DNA of 17,996 nt from Gemmatimonadota bacterium (GTDB taxonomy: Bacteria > Latescibacterota > UBA2968 > UBA8231), in contig VXOR01000064.1 of assembly GCA_009840005.1 (NCBI GenBank), positions 1 through 17,996 on the forward strand, in the 5' to 3' direction. Below the pieces are notes generated by a model, which saw only the letters and a list, made by a program, of their open reading frames with translations, had not been told where the DNA came from and ran no database searches. This document shows, in pieces, positions 1 through 7,159 of this stretch (positions are counted from its first letter, which is position 1; each line of letters starts with the position of its first letter). A program made the translations under genes and the position numbers.

Positions 1-274
1 CCCCCGGACTGCCCCCGATCACCGCCCCGGCCATTGGATTGTCGTCGGCCCTGCACAAGCCAGCGACAAACTCCGCCTCCGCAATGTGCTGCGCGGCGGC
101 GACATCGACTTCCATATAAATAGTGCGTGCGATACCAGCCCCAGCACCCGCCACCAAGTAATCGCTCATCAAGTAATTCTTCCGCAGCGACTCCATTCCC
201 TCGCCCTCCAGCCACGGCAACGCGAACTGCGCCAAATCCCACATGTGTTGATGCGTATCGACGATAGGTAGCAT
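1..274 (-). CDS. Amidohydrolase family (Amidohydro_2-like) protein, 5' part only
   Basis: This is a metal-dependent hydrolase of the amidohydrolase-2 / lactonase-like group; such enzymes often open sugar-acid lactones or act on related carboxylic acids. What is seen: translation from ATG at 274 gives an N-terminus MLPIVDTHQHMWDL, the family's first beta-strand with its H-x-H metal-binding pair, followed by an LPWL segment and a helix-rich stretch. Only the first 91 codons are in the window; the gene continues past base 1. An AGAGGAAAG ribosome binding site lies just upstream of the ATG. It starts 43 nt after the methyltransferase stop on the same strand, so it could be the distal gene of the catabolic operon that begins near 6249, now separated from its sugar-gene partners by the restriction-modification pair. 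Substrate is unknown; a role in sugar-acid lactone hydrolysis is inferred from the neighbours only. Confidence 0.8.
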   Translation of the reverse strand, partial: MLPIVDTHQHMWDLAQFALPWLEGEGMESLRKNYLMSDYLVAGAGAGIARTIYMEVDVAAAQHIAEAEFVAGLCRADDNPMAGAVIGGSPG

Positions 275-317
275 GATCTTTCCTCTGTTTATATATGAGA
301 GACCAGTGATTTATCTT

Positions 318-1817
318 TCACTCTTCACACTTCAATGGCGCAAAGACCGATTCCATCCACTCCGGCAACTCTCCGTTTTCCTCCAACGACCGGACGGCTT
401 CGGCAACTTTCTCCTTGGGTATGGTGTCGAAGAAAGTCGCCGTGGGTACTAGGGCGTCATTCAAATCATTGGGTTCAAACTTGTCCAGCGCCCGACCGTA
501 TTGGCGCATAGAGCGAGCCACAATCTGCCTTCCTGTTTGCGACGAAAAATAAAGAAACAAGTGCTCTATGTATGCTGCACCTAACAGGTTGGGTTGGAAT
601 CCATGATAGCAAGTCAAGTTTAATGCCTTAGTCTTGTTTAATACGACTTTGTAGCCGTTGCGCGAGAACACACCTAACAAGAGAGGCGACGGACTTCGCT
701 TCTCTGTTTTGTACCACGGCGTTCTGTTTTTCGTCAAAAATCGCTCGTGATAGCCCTCACTCTCCCCAAACCGGATGTAATCCGCAGCGGCTTTAGAAGG
801 ATTGCCACTGACTGAGAACAAGAAGACGGGGTTATCCGCAAAATCCGCATCTCGAAAAACGGCTGTTCTAATCTGCGAACTCTTGGCGATGCAGGGCACG
901 TATTCGGTTGTGCTAAGGCATCTTGTCGATACATTGGTAGAATTTAGGACGAAGAACGCATTTGCTCCTGTAGCAATGCCGCGGCTAAACTTTCCAAAGT
1001 GTGCGAGCGTGGTCGTTTTCTGGTGATCGACGCTGAAAGCTGTCCCTTGAAAGTGAGGCAGCCACTTGGCCTGCGGATCCAATGCCAAGCGAGGAACTTC
1101 AGCAACTGGTTGCATACTCTCGAATGAGGCGAGTTCGTCTATAGATTGCAGGCGGAAAAACTGGACGTCGATATGATAAACCGCTTTATCGTATAAAATT
1201 ATACCCACAGACGTGGTGACATCCGGGAAAATGTCTTTCTCGCAATCGAAGCTGATAATGCTGCACAGGTGCCCGGATTCAACGAGTTTTTGCTTTACTA
1301 ACGTGCCGTATCCCGCGTTCAAGAACTCGAGCGGCATGATATACGCCAAGCGGCCGCGTTCAGAAAGTTCAGAAAGTGACTTGAGTAGAAAGGCCGAAGC
1401 GGTGTTCATATATCCAGAGAGCTTGATGCCGAGATTCTTCTTAAACTCTCTAATGACCACATCCCTATTAAGAAACTTCTGAAAGCGCATGTACGGTGGA
1501 TTACAGACGATATTATCGTATTGGCCACCCCAGGAGAGCAAATAATCCTCAATTGCAATAAAATCTGCACGTTCCCCTGTATGCTGCTCCCAGAAATCGA
1601 CAATGGTAGCATCCACTTCACATCCTGTGAACTGAACATCAGAGCGATCATTAATCGCTGCTCGAAACGCCCCTAACCCAAAAGCTGGATCAAACACCTC
1701 ATTCGCCTCCGAATCCAGCACCCAATCCGCCATAAAAGCAGCTACTGCATCTGGAGTGAAAAACTGTCCAAACCGCTTCTGGTGCTTCTCTCCAACCATT
1801 TGAAGATAATCAGACAT
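318..1817 (-). CDS. Type II N6-adenine DNA methyltransferase, probable partner of an AccI-like endonuclease
   Basis: Predicted to methylate adenine in the site cut by the adjacent endonuclease, using S-adenosylmethionine. Seen in the 499-residue product: a GQFFTP motif near residues 17-22, an AdoMet-binding motif I (VFDPAFGLGAF, about 41-51) and the catalytic NPPY at 106-109. The order binding motif, then catalytic motif, then a long C-terminal target-recognition part is that of gamma-class N6-adenine enzymes. I choose the ATG at 1817 because it overlaps the end of the endonuclease gene by 8 nt (ATGTCTGA), a classic coupling arrangement; an in-frame upstream ATG at 1871 would add 18 residues read from inside the endonuclease gene. 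Base composition is clearly AT-richer than the sugar genes on either side, suggesting acquisition by transfer. The AccI-type (GTMKAC) specificity is inferred from the partner gene, not visible here. Confidence 0.87.
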   Translation of the reverse strand: MSDYLQMVGEKHQKRFGQFFTPDAVAAFMADWVLDSEANEVFDPAFGLGAFRAAINDRSDVQFTGCEVDATIVDFWEQHTGERADFIAIEDYLLSWGGQYDNIVCNPPYMRFQKFLNRDVVIREFKKNLGIKLSGYMNTASAFLLKSLSELSERGRLAYIMPLEFLNAGYGTLVKQKLVESGHLCSIISFDCEKDIFPDVTTSVGIILYDKAVYHIDVQFFRLQSIDELASFESMQPVAEVPRLALDPQAKWLPHFQGTAFSVDHQKTTTLAHFGKFSRGIATGANAFFVLNSTNVSTRCLSTTEYVPCIAKSSQIRTAVFRDADFADNPVFLFSVSGNPSKAAADYIRFGESEGYHERFLTKNRTPWYKTEKRSPSPLLLGVFSRNGYKVVLNKTKALNLTCYHGFQPNLLGAAYIEHLFLYFSSQTGRQIVARSMRQYGRALDKFEPNDLNDALVPTATFFDTIPKEKVAEAVRSLEENGELPEWMESVFAPLKCEE

Positions 1818-2877
1818 GATCAATAATCTCTTGTGCAAAAATATCGGGGTCAAGATATCCGCGACCTCCATGGAACGTTACGTAAAAAAGAAGTCTCCCC
1901 CGATCGAGTTCCTTCAATGCAGAGCAATGTTCTGGCATATCAATACGCCCCAATATTTCTTTTCCCACTTGAACGTCGATTTTTATTGTAGTCTTTCCTT
2001 GATTCTTGACATCTCGCTCGACAGAGAAAATGACTCCTTCGTTCTTCGGGTCAGAACTAATTGTGAGAATATCCTTAAACGGAATTATGTAAGCTTTATC
2101 GAAAAAGACTTGGAGATAGAAGTGTTTTACATCAAAGTGCTGTATCCAACGATTTACAAGTACCAGGTCTTCTATTTTGGGGGTAATACTCAGATAGTCT
2201 CTCTTGTGCAGTATTTTAATTTGATCTTTTAAACCTTTCAGTTGCTGACTAAGACGTCTCAAATCTGCTGAAGAGGACCATGACCTTGCACGAAAATCGA
2301 GTTCGTGGAACGTATTGACTGTTGCATGTTTAATCATACGATGAAGTTCTGGGCTTTTCTCCAAGAGCAAACTTGATATTGGCTCCTGCATCAATTCGCC
2401 TTGAATTCTACTGCATTCCGCTTCTGCTCCTCGGGTACGATTATTCATAAAGGAAGCGTACTTATTCACAAGAAAACTACTAGATCGAACCTCGATAGCC
2501 GCAATTGCTTCTCGGACAATAGCATCATCTATATCCGAGCAATCAGTATCCGGAGCGTCAGATCGTCTAAAAATCAAAAGATCCGGCTTCTTGCCTATAT
2601 CATTTAGTTCATCTTGGTACTCTGAATAGAATTCTGCAAATCCTGGATCACCTGCTGCAAGGTCGTCAGAGCGTCCGTATTGTACCGCACAGTACTCCGT
2701 AGAATGTGTATTCACTGCATTGAGTACAATTTGCTCCGCCCAATCGCCTTGTTCTTTGTTTGTCAAAAACTCAGAACTCGCCATGGTCGGAGGATTTTTC
2801 TTTAATTGAATATCTGTATCAATCTCAATCGGAAAAGAGCTTATAAGGAAAGCGATTGTGTCCCTATATGCCGTCAT
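1810..2877 (-). CDS. AccI-family type II restriction endonuclease
   Basis: Predicted site-specific endonuclease of a type II restriction-modification system. The 355-residue product has a conserved-looking block MASSEFLTNKEQGDWAE (about residues 32-48), then QYGRSDDLAAGDPGF, KKPDLLIF (P98-D99) and AIEVRSSS (E129, R131), and ends with a lysine-rich region and a GRLLFYVTF-type strand. From memory these blocks match the AccI family, whose type enzyme cuts GT^MKAC. The PD...ExR pattern looks like the PD-(D/E)XK nuclease core with Arg in place of the usual Lys. It starts with ATG at 2877, inside the last codons of the PL22-like gene (14-nt overlap), with an AGGAG site 9 nt upstream. It ends overlapping the methyltransferase gene. 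Base composition is AT-rich compared with the upstream genes. Family call fairly sure; exact specificity not. Confidence 0.78.
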   Translation of the reverse strand: MTAYRDTIAFLISSFPIEIDTDIQLKKNPPTMASSEFLTNKEQGDWAEQIVLNAVNTHSTEYCAVQYGRSDDLAAGDPGFAEFYSEYQDELNDIGKKPDLLIFRRSDAPDTDCSDIDDAIVREAIAAIEVRSSSFLVNKYASFMNNRTRGAEAECSRIQGELMQEPISSLLLEKSPELHRMIKHATVNTFHELDFRARSWSSSADLRRLSQQLKGLKDQIKILHKRDYLSITPKIEDLVLVNRWIQHFDVKHFYLQVFFDKAYIIPFKDILTISSDPKNEGVIFSVERDVKNQGKTTIKIDVQVGKEILGRIDMPEHCSALKELDRGRLLFYVTFHGGRGYLDPDIFAQEIIDHV

Positions 2878-3991
2878 AACTAATATCTCCTCGCGTTAAC
2901 TCGTCTGGCACCCTACACTCGTACACCTGCGCCCACCCGCTCCGGTCCGACGCAAAGACCACGTAGCACCCATCCGGCGAAAAGTTCGGATGCGGATGCG
3001 TATGCTGCGGCGCATAGACCTCGACCGGGCCGTCGTCGTACGGACAGTGGTCAGTATTCCAGTGTTCGCCCTCGTTGCTCGACTGCGATAGGCAGAGCAG
3101 TTGCGGTGCGCCGACCCCATCGTTGGGATCAAACACCTGCAAGCCGCTATCGGGAAACGTCGTATCTGCCACCATCCGCGTGCCGTCGCGGCTGACCATC
3201 GGATGCCAAGCATTGAACGAACAGACCAAGCGCACGGCCCCGGTATCGACATCGACGCCGATGACCCCGTGCGGCCAGCGCGTGGTTAGCAGCTCCCGCT
3301 TGCGCGGGTGCCAGGTCTCGTGGACAATCCACTCCTTCCCCTCGCGCGCGTACGCTAGCCGATGGTCGCTTCCATCCCGATTTACCACCCACATCCGCTC
3401 GTAATACGGCCCGGCGTAGCGCAACAGCGAACTGTCATTCGGATGAAACTCTGGATGGCCAATTGAATCCCGCTCCACGATCACCTCACTCGCGCCGCTA
3501 CAGGTATCGATCACCACCAAGCGCGCCACAGCGCCCATCTTCACCGGCACCGCCCACCAGCGATCGTCGTAACTAAGCGCCGTCGTGCCCATCGCCGCTG
3601 CGACCATGCCTTTTTCGCGCATGGCCTCGGTGGCAAAAGAAGCCAACTGCTCTTCTCGGCAGGTTTCGGTATTCACCCGCCAAGCCCCTTGCCCATCGGT
3701 GAAATAGACATAGCGGCCATCGTGCGACGGCGCAATCGAAAACTCGGCTAGCCCTCCGTGGTCAGTTAGCTGCAGCAACTGACCAGAATCGCGCAATTCC
3801 AGAAAAAGTTCCGCCCGGCCCGTGCGGTGCGAGACGAACACCAGATGCCGCATCGCGTCGTCGTACGCGGGGATATAATAGAACGGATGGTGGTGAATAG
3901 ACGCGTGCGCCGTAATCTGGCGGATTTCAGCACCCGTCTGTGCGTCGCGCCAAGTCCGCGACTCGGGCGGATAAAGCATGCCCCGTCCCAC
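2864..3991 (-). CDS. Oligogalacturonate lyase-like (PL22-type) beta-propeller protein
   Basis: PL22 enzymes cleave short oligogalacturonides by beta-elimination, using a metal held at the centre of a seven-bladed propeller. The 375-residue product shows repeated propeller strands with TolB-like SxDGR/SPDG turns and a near C-terminal QHTHPHPNFSPDG segment. Q329, H332 and H334, with H263 in an AWHP context, reproduce the Q-x2-H-x-H plus distal His metal site I recall for this family. Other His-rich spots (IHHHPF near 32-37, GHPEFHP near 178-184, HETWHP near 224-229) may line the active site. No signal peptide is seen, so it acts in the cytoplasm. The start is GTG at 3991, two bases after the preceding stop; an ATG at 3979 behind GGGACGGGG is a real alternative. 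The last ~10 codons also contain the ribosome binding site and start of the restriction gene. True substrate may differ from pectin fragments. Confidence 0.75.
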   Translation of the reverse strand: MGRGMLYPPESRTWRDAQTGAEIRQITAHASIHHHPFYYIPAYDDAMRHLVFVSHRTGRAELFLELRDSGQLLQLTDHGGLAEFSIAPSHDGRYVYFTDGQGAWRVNTETCREEQLASFATEAMREKGMVAAAMGTTALSYDDRWWAVPVKMGAVARLVVIDTCSGASEVIVERDSIGHPEFHPNDSSLLRYAGPYYERMWVVNRDGSDHRLAYAREGKEWIVHETWHPRKRELLTTRWPHGVIGVDVDTGAVRLVCSFNAWHPMVSRDGTRMVADTTFPDSGLQVFDPNDGVGAPQLLCLSQSSNEGEHWNTDHCPYDDGPVEVYAPQHTHPHPNFSPDGCYVVFASDRSGWAQVYECRVPDELTRGDISYDGI

Positions 3992-3993
3992 GG

Positions 3994-5274
3994 TCAGGGC
4001 TGGGCGTAGTTGACCGACATCATGCCCTCTACGTCCATCGGATCGATGCCGTATTGTTTGGTGAGGCGCTGGTGCTCCGGCGCGTCCGCGGCCGCCTCGT
4101 CGCTCAGCGGCAGGTCTATCCGCTGCCCTTCGTTCTGCGCCGACAAATCGCAGGCCATATTCATCGCCAGTGACATCAACGCGTCTTCGTCGTCGAACTC
4201 GCTCTGCTGCACCCCCCGCACGGCGAGCGCAAAGTCGGCAATGTGGCTCATGGCCGACGCGCCGTAGTCCTTGCGCAGATTCGAATACTCATTGGTGCGA
4301 AAGGGATTTTCGTATTCGATCCGGCCCATGCTGGTGTCGGCATAGCTCCGGGTCCAGCTACAGCCGTCGTCCTCGTCGATGACGTCGACGATCTCGTCGG
4401 CAATCGAGCGAATCGTCTCCACCCCGTGTTCAGGGTCAATCCCAGCGTCCGAACAGCGCCTAAGCTGCATCTTGGCGATCGTAAAGCCTCCCTTGCTCGC
4501 TCCCACTCCCGGGTCCTGCGCCCGGTAGAGCAGCGTCCCCCGCTCGCCCTGCCATTCGGTGTACCCAGGCCGCGGATGCCGCCCCAACCAGCCTTTGCCA
4601 TTGGCGAGCTGATCGGCGACCATCTCGCCATTGGCAAAACCGAAGTAATGCGCCGTGAAGTGCTCGCCGGAGTGAAAGCGGTGCGGCATGGAGCGGAAGG
4701 ACGGCGTCTCCATCGAATGCCCGATGGCCTGCGCCCACACTGGATGGCCAAAAAAGCGCACCCAGCGCGAGTTGTTGTGATACCCGGTGTGGTCGGCGTA
4801 GCTGAAGATGCGGCCAATGCGGCCGATAAACCCGCTGTCTTTCACCGTCAGGGCGAAGCGGTCGCAGGCAAAGCGGAAGAAATTTTCCGCCACGCGCACC
4901 ACTACCCCCTGTTCCCGCGCCACCCGGATCATCTCCCGCGCTTGGGCTATCAAGCTGCACCAAGAGGTCTCGCACATGTTGTGCATACCGTGGCTCGACA
5001 GATAGACCGAATACGCGTAGTGCGACTGCACCGGCGTTACTACCAATGCCGCCTCGGCGATCTCGTCCTTGACCAACTCTCGCACATCGTAATAAGCCCG
5101 CGCGCCGAGCGCGGCAGCCGCCCGGTCGCAATGCTCCTGGACCGGATCGACGCAGGCCACCACCTCGACCCAATCCTTAAGCGCCGGCAGCAGGGGCTGA
5201 TAAATGGTGCTGGCGCGATTGCCCGTGCCGATCAGGGCGACTTGTACTGGATTATCTAACTTGGGAATTTCCAT
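3994..5274 (-). CDS. Gfo/Idh/MocA-type protein lacking the EKP catalytic lysine
   Basis: This family uses NAD(P) to oxidise or reduce sugars and inositols. The 426-residue product begins with a Rossmann strand VQVALIGTGNRAS (GTGNRA at 16-21) and an acidic end of strand two (CVDP). Where the family normally has E-K-P, whose Lys takes part in catalysis, this protein reads C-E-T-S-W (E102, T103, S104). The C-terminal half contains His-rich segments (GHSMETPSFRSMPHRFHSGEH) typical of the substrate domain. The missing Lys means that either catalysis differs or the protein is not a standard dehydrogenase. It follows the DHDPS-like gene by 15 nt with a GGAAAGG ribosome binding site, and the PL22-like gene starts 2 nt after its stop. 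It is therefore part of the sugar operon. A long open frame on the opposite strand is a composition shadow. Confidence 0.85.
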   Translation of the reverse strand: MEIPKLDNPVQVALIGTGNRASTIYQPLLPALKDWVEVVACVDPVQEHCDRAAAALGARAYYDVRELVKDEIAEAALVVTPVQSHYAYSVYLSSHGMHNMCETSWCSLIAQAREMIRVAREQGVVVRVAENFFRFACDRFALTVKDSGFIGRIGRIFSYADHTGYHNNSRWVRFFGHPVWAQAIGHSMETPSFRSMPHRFHSGEHFTAHYFGFANGEMVADQLANGKGWLGRHPRPGYTEWQGERGTLLYRAQDPGVGASKGGFTIAKMQLRRCSDAGIDPEHGVETIRSIADEIVDVIDEDDGCSWTRSYADTSMGRIEYENPFRTNEYSNLRKDYGASAMSHIADFALAVRGVQQSEFDDEDALMSLAMNMACDLSAQNEGQRIDLPLSDEAAADAPEHQRLTKQYGIDPMDVEGMMSVNYAQP

Positions 5275-5289
5275 GACAGACCTTTCCGT

Positions 5290-6249
5290 CTACTTGCGAA
5301 CACACTCGTAACCAAGCGCCTCCAACCCCTGTCGAATGCCCGCGATCTCCGCTGGTGCCAAATCCCGCAGGGGTCGCCTCATCTTCGGCGAAGGGAACTT
5401 GCCCAACAGCCAGCGGGCGCACTTCATACGCTGATGCGCACTCGACGACGGCTCGCCAAAAGCATAGACGATGCGGTTGAGCGGCTCGACCTTTTTCTGC
5501 ACCTCCTTAGCCCCAGCCAAATCCCCGTCCAACGCCCGCTGCACCAACTCGACGATCAGCTCGGGCACAAAACCGGCAAAGCCGACCAGCGCCCCATCGG
5601 CCGCCTCCAGCAAGCTGGGCAGCAAAAACTCGTCGTGGCAGGTGATGATCGGCACGTCCGCGTTGACCTTTTTCAACTCCTGATAGTCGTAGAGCCAGCG
5701 GCTCATGTCGCGGGTGCCCATCTTGATGCACTTGATTCGGGGAATCTGCACCAGCGCCTTCATCTCATCGAGCGTATAGCCAGCCTTGGTCCACGCCGGA
5801 TACTGATGCACCACAATGTCGATCCCGGCCGAGGCCACATCCTCAAAAAAGCCCACCGCGGTCTGGCTCGATCGGCCAAAGCGCAACCAGTGGTGCGGCG
5901 GCATCAACAAGATCGCATCGGCCCCGGCTTCCTTGGCCGCCAGCGCGTGGTCGATGCCCTCCAAGCTACCTTCGACCGACACGCCGGAGATCGTCTTCAT
6001 CGTGCGCCCAGAAGCCTTGACCGTCTCGGCCACGATTTGCGTCACCCGATTGCGCTCGGCTGGGCGCAGCGACATGATCTCGCCGGTATGGCCATTGCAG
6101 GTCAAGCCATCGACGCCATCGACCGCAGCTAATTCGGCGATATAGTCCCGCAGCCCTTCTTCGTCAATCGATTCATCGGCGTGGAAGGGGCACAGCGTCG
6201 CGGGAAACACACCCGCCCAAGGGTGATCCCGCCAACTAGTAGCAGACAT
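5290..6249 (-). CDS. Dihydrodipicolinate synthase / N-acetylneuraminate lyase family protein (sugar-acid aldolase or dehydratase)
   Basis: Class I Schiff-base lyase family, which makes or breaks C-C bonds in 2-keto acids, or dehydrates keto-deoxy sugar acids. The 319-residue, single TIM-barrel product has the expected marks: a GHTGE segment at 53-57 matching the family GTTGE, a Tyr in HQYPAW (Y150), and the Schiff-base Lys in IKCIKMGT (K176). Length is normal. It is the first gene of the minus-strand operon, with an AAAGGAAT ribosome binding site and a candidate promoter and palindrome just upstream. Being followed by Gfo/Idh and PL22-like genes points to catabolism of a uronate or keto-deoxy sugar acid rather than lysine biosynthesis (inference). 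It could equally be a 5-keto-4-deoxyglucarate dehydratase-like or KDG aldolase-like enzyme; the sequence alone does not decide. Confidence 0.87.
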   Translation of the reverse strand: MSATSWRDHPWAGVFPATLCPFHADESIDEEGLRDYIAELAAVDGVDGLTCNGHTGEIMSLRPAERNRVTQIVAETVKASGRTMKTISGVSVEGSLEGIDHALAAKEAGADAILLMPPHHWLRFGRSSQTAVGFFEDVASAGIDIVVHQYPAWTKAGYTLDEMKALVQIPRIKCIKMGTRDMSRWLYDYQELKKVNADVPIITCHDEFLLPSLLEAADGALVGFAGFVPELIVELVQRALDGDLAGAKEVQKKVEPLNRIVYAFGEPSSSAHQRMKCARWLLGKFPSPKMRRPLRDLAPAEIAGIRQGLEALGYECVRK

Positions 6250-6279
6250 AGGGCATTCCTTTGGCTATGTGAGGCCGGG

Positions 6280-6308
6280 AATTAAGGGAGGCGCGCTTGA
6301 CCCGTCAA
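6280..6308 (-). promoter_or_regulatory. Candidate sigma-70-type promoter of the minus-strand sugar operon
   Basis: On the minus strand TTGACG (6303-6308) is a near-consensus -35 box, followed after exactly 17 nt by TTAATT (6280-6285) as a weak -10. Transcription would begin about 20 nt before the ATG at 6249. The -35 box lies inside a perfect palindrome (6293-6312). The -10 match is poor, so this is a candidate only. Confidence 0.4.
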
Positions 6309-6312
6309 GCGC
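6293..6312. promoter_or_regulatory. Perfect 9-2-9 palindrome, likely operator
   Basis: GCGCTTGAC, spacer CC, then GTCAAGCGC: a perfect inverted repeat between the divergent DHDPS-like and NYN genes. It covers the putative -35 of the sugar operon, the position expected for a repressor site of LacI, GntR or a similar regulator. No regulator gene is in the window, so the binding protein is unknown. Confidence 0.5.
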
Positions 6313-6318
6313 ACCGCG

Positions 6319-6347
6319 TTGCGTCAGGCGACAGAGCGGGCTAGATT
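6319..6347 (+). promoter_or_regulatory. Weak candidate promoter of the NYN gene
   Basis: TTGCGT (6319-6324) and TAGATT (6342-6347) are separated by 17 nt, and the start codon follows 37 nt later. Both boxes are only partial matches. It is placed here because it lies in the short divergent gap and has the right spacing. Confidence 0.25.
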
Positions 6348-6384
6348 AAATTATCACTTCTAACCCCCAGCACAGAGGATAGCA

Positions 6385-7002
6385 ATGGCCAAGGTATTTA
6401 TTTATTGGGACACCTCCAACATCTTCATCAGCGCCCAAGGGGCGGCGGCGGAACGGGAAGGCGAACAGGTGCGCTCGCGGATGCGCATTCACTTCCGCAA
6501 CCTGCTGGCGTTGGCTCGGGCCAACCGGCCGGTGCAACACGCAGTCGCGGTCGGCTCCATTCCCCCGGAGATGCGCCAAGTGTGGAATCGCCTCGAAAAC
6601 GAGGGCGTTACCGTTGAACCGCTGGAGCGCGGCCAGGTACAAGGCGGCGAGCAGGGCGTGGATCAACTCTTGCAGACGCAGATGCTCCGCGACACGGTTG
6701 ACTATAACGGCGACCCCGGCATTGCCGTGCTACTGACTGGAGATGGCAGCGGCTTTGCCGACGGCGTCGGCTTTCACGCCGACCTAGAACGCATGCACGG
6801 CAAGGGCTGGCGTATTGAAGTGTTGTCGTGGCGCCACAGTTGCAACCGGCGGATGCGGGAATGGGCCGAAAACGTGGGCCAGTTTATCGCCCTAGACGAT
6901 TACTACGAGAGTATCACCTTTCTGGAAGAACCGCTACCCGGCCGGCCGGTCGCCGAGCCGCGTTACGCGGTGCCCCTCGACCTCGAGCAGGATCCGCGCT
7001 GA
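6385..7002 (+). CDS. NYN domain (LabA/PIN-like) predicted RNase
   Basis: NYN domains are PIN-fold, metal-dependent nucleases thought to act on RNA. The 205-residue product has the fold's acidic ladder: YWDTSN near the N-terminus (D9, with S11-N12), D93 in GVDQLLQTQM, and D120 in LLTGDGSGF. This is the usual D-x-SN, D, TGDxD-like order, although the second acidic residue of the TGDxD motif is replaced by Gly-Ser. Between them lies a helical stretch (SIPPEMRQVWNRLENEG), and C-terminal to them a segment typical of strand five (GWRIEVLSWRHSCN). Its ATG is preceded by AGAGGA about 6 nt upstream. It is divergent from the sugar operon and followed, after a repeat element, by the enolase-superfamily gene; no functional link is evident. 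The last ~25 residues are proline/arginine-rich and probably disordered. Confidence 0.82.
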   Translation: MAKVFIYWDTSNIFISAQGAAAEREGEQVRSRMRIHFRNLLALARANRPVQHAVAVGSIPPEMRQVWNRLENEGVTVEPLERGQVQGGEQGVDQLLQTQMLRDTVDYNGDPGIAVLLTGDGSGFADGVGFHADLERMHGKGWRIEVLSWRHSCNRRMREWAENVGQFIALDDYYESITFLEEPLPGRPVAEPRYAVPLDLEQDPR

Positions 7003-7027
7003 GAAGTCTTAACCTCGACGACAACGC

Positions 7028-7133
7028 ATCCGCAGATGAACGCAGATATAACAATTCTGAATGACTCGAACGATTCGAGCTACGGATCGTCTTGTTCCCA
7101 CTGTTCTGCGCCCATCTGCGTCCATCTGCGGAT
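7028..7133. repeat. Inverted-repeat element built from CGCAGATG units
   Basis: The left arm ATCCGCAGATGAACGCAGAT (7028-7047) is the reverse complement, with one mismatch, of the right arm at 7114-7133. The right side carries an extra related unit (TTCTGCGCCC, 7104-7113), as in an array of GCAGATGnAC units. A short hairpin, CTCGAA-CGA-TTCGAG (7065-7079), lies between the arms. From memory, similar GCAGATG-type intergenic repeats recur in many bacterial genomes. The element fills the gap before the enolase-superfamily gene and contains no gene. Confidence 0.65.
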
Positions 7134-7159
7134 TTACGAATGATTAAGGAACGCCCACC

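Noticed and set aside
1818..1871. Longer methyltransferase start at ATG 1871
   Set aside because: It would begin deep inside the endonuclease gene; the 8-nt overlap at 1817 is the usual coupling and MSDYLQ begins the conserved region.
4243..5259. Long plus-strand frame (338 codons) opposite the Gfo/Idh-like gene
   Set aside because: Arg/His/Ala-rich composition shadow of the minus-strand gene, no domain, no ribosome binding site.
5434..6132. Plus-strand frame (232 codons) opposite the DHDPS-like gene
   Set aside because: Composition artefact; the minus strand carries the intact family motifs.
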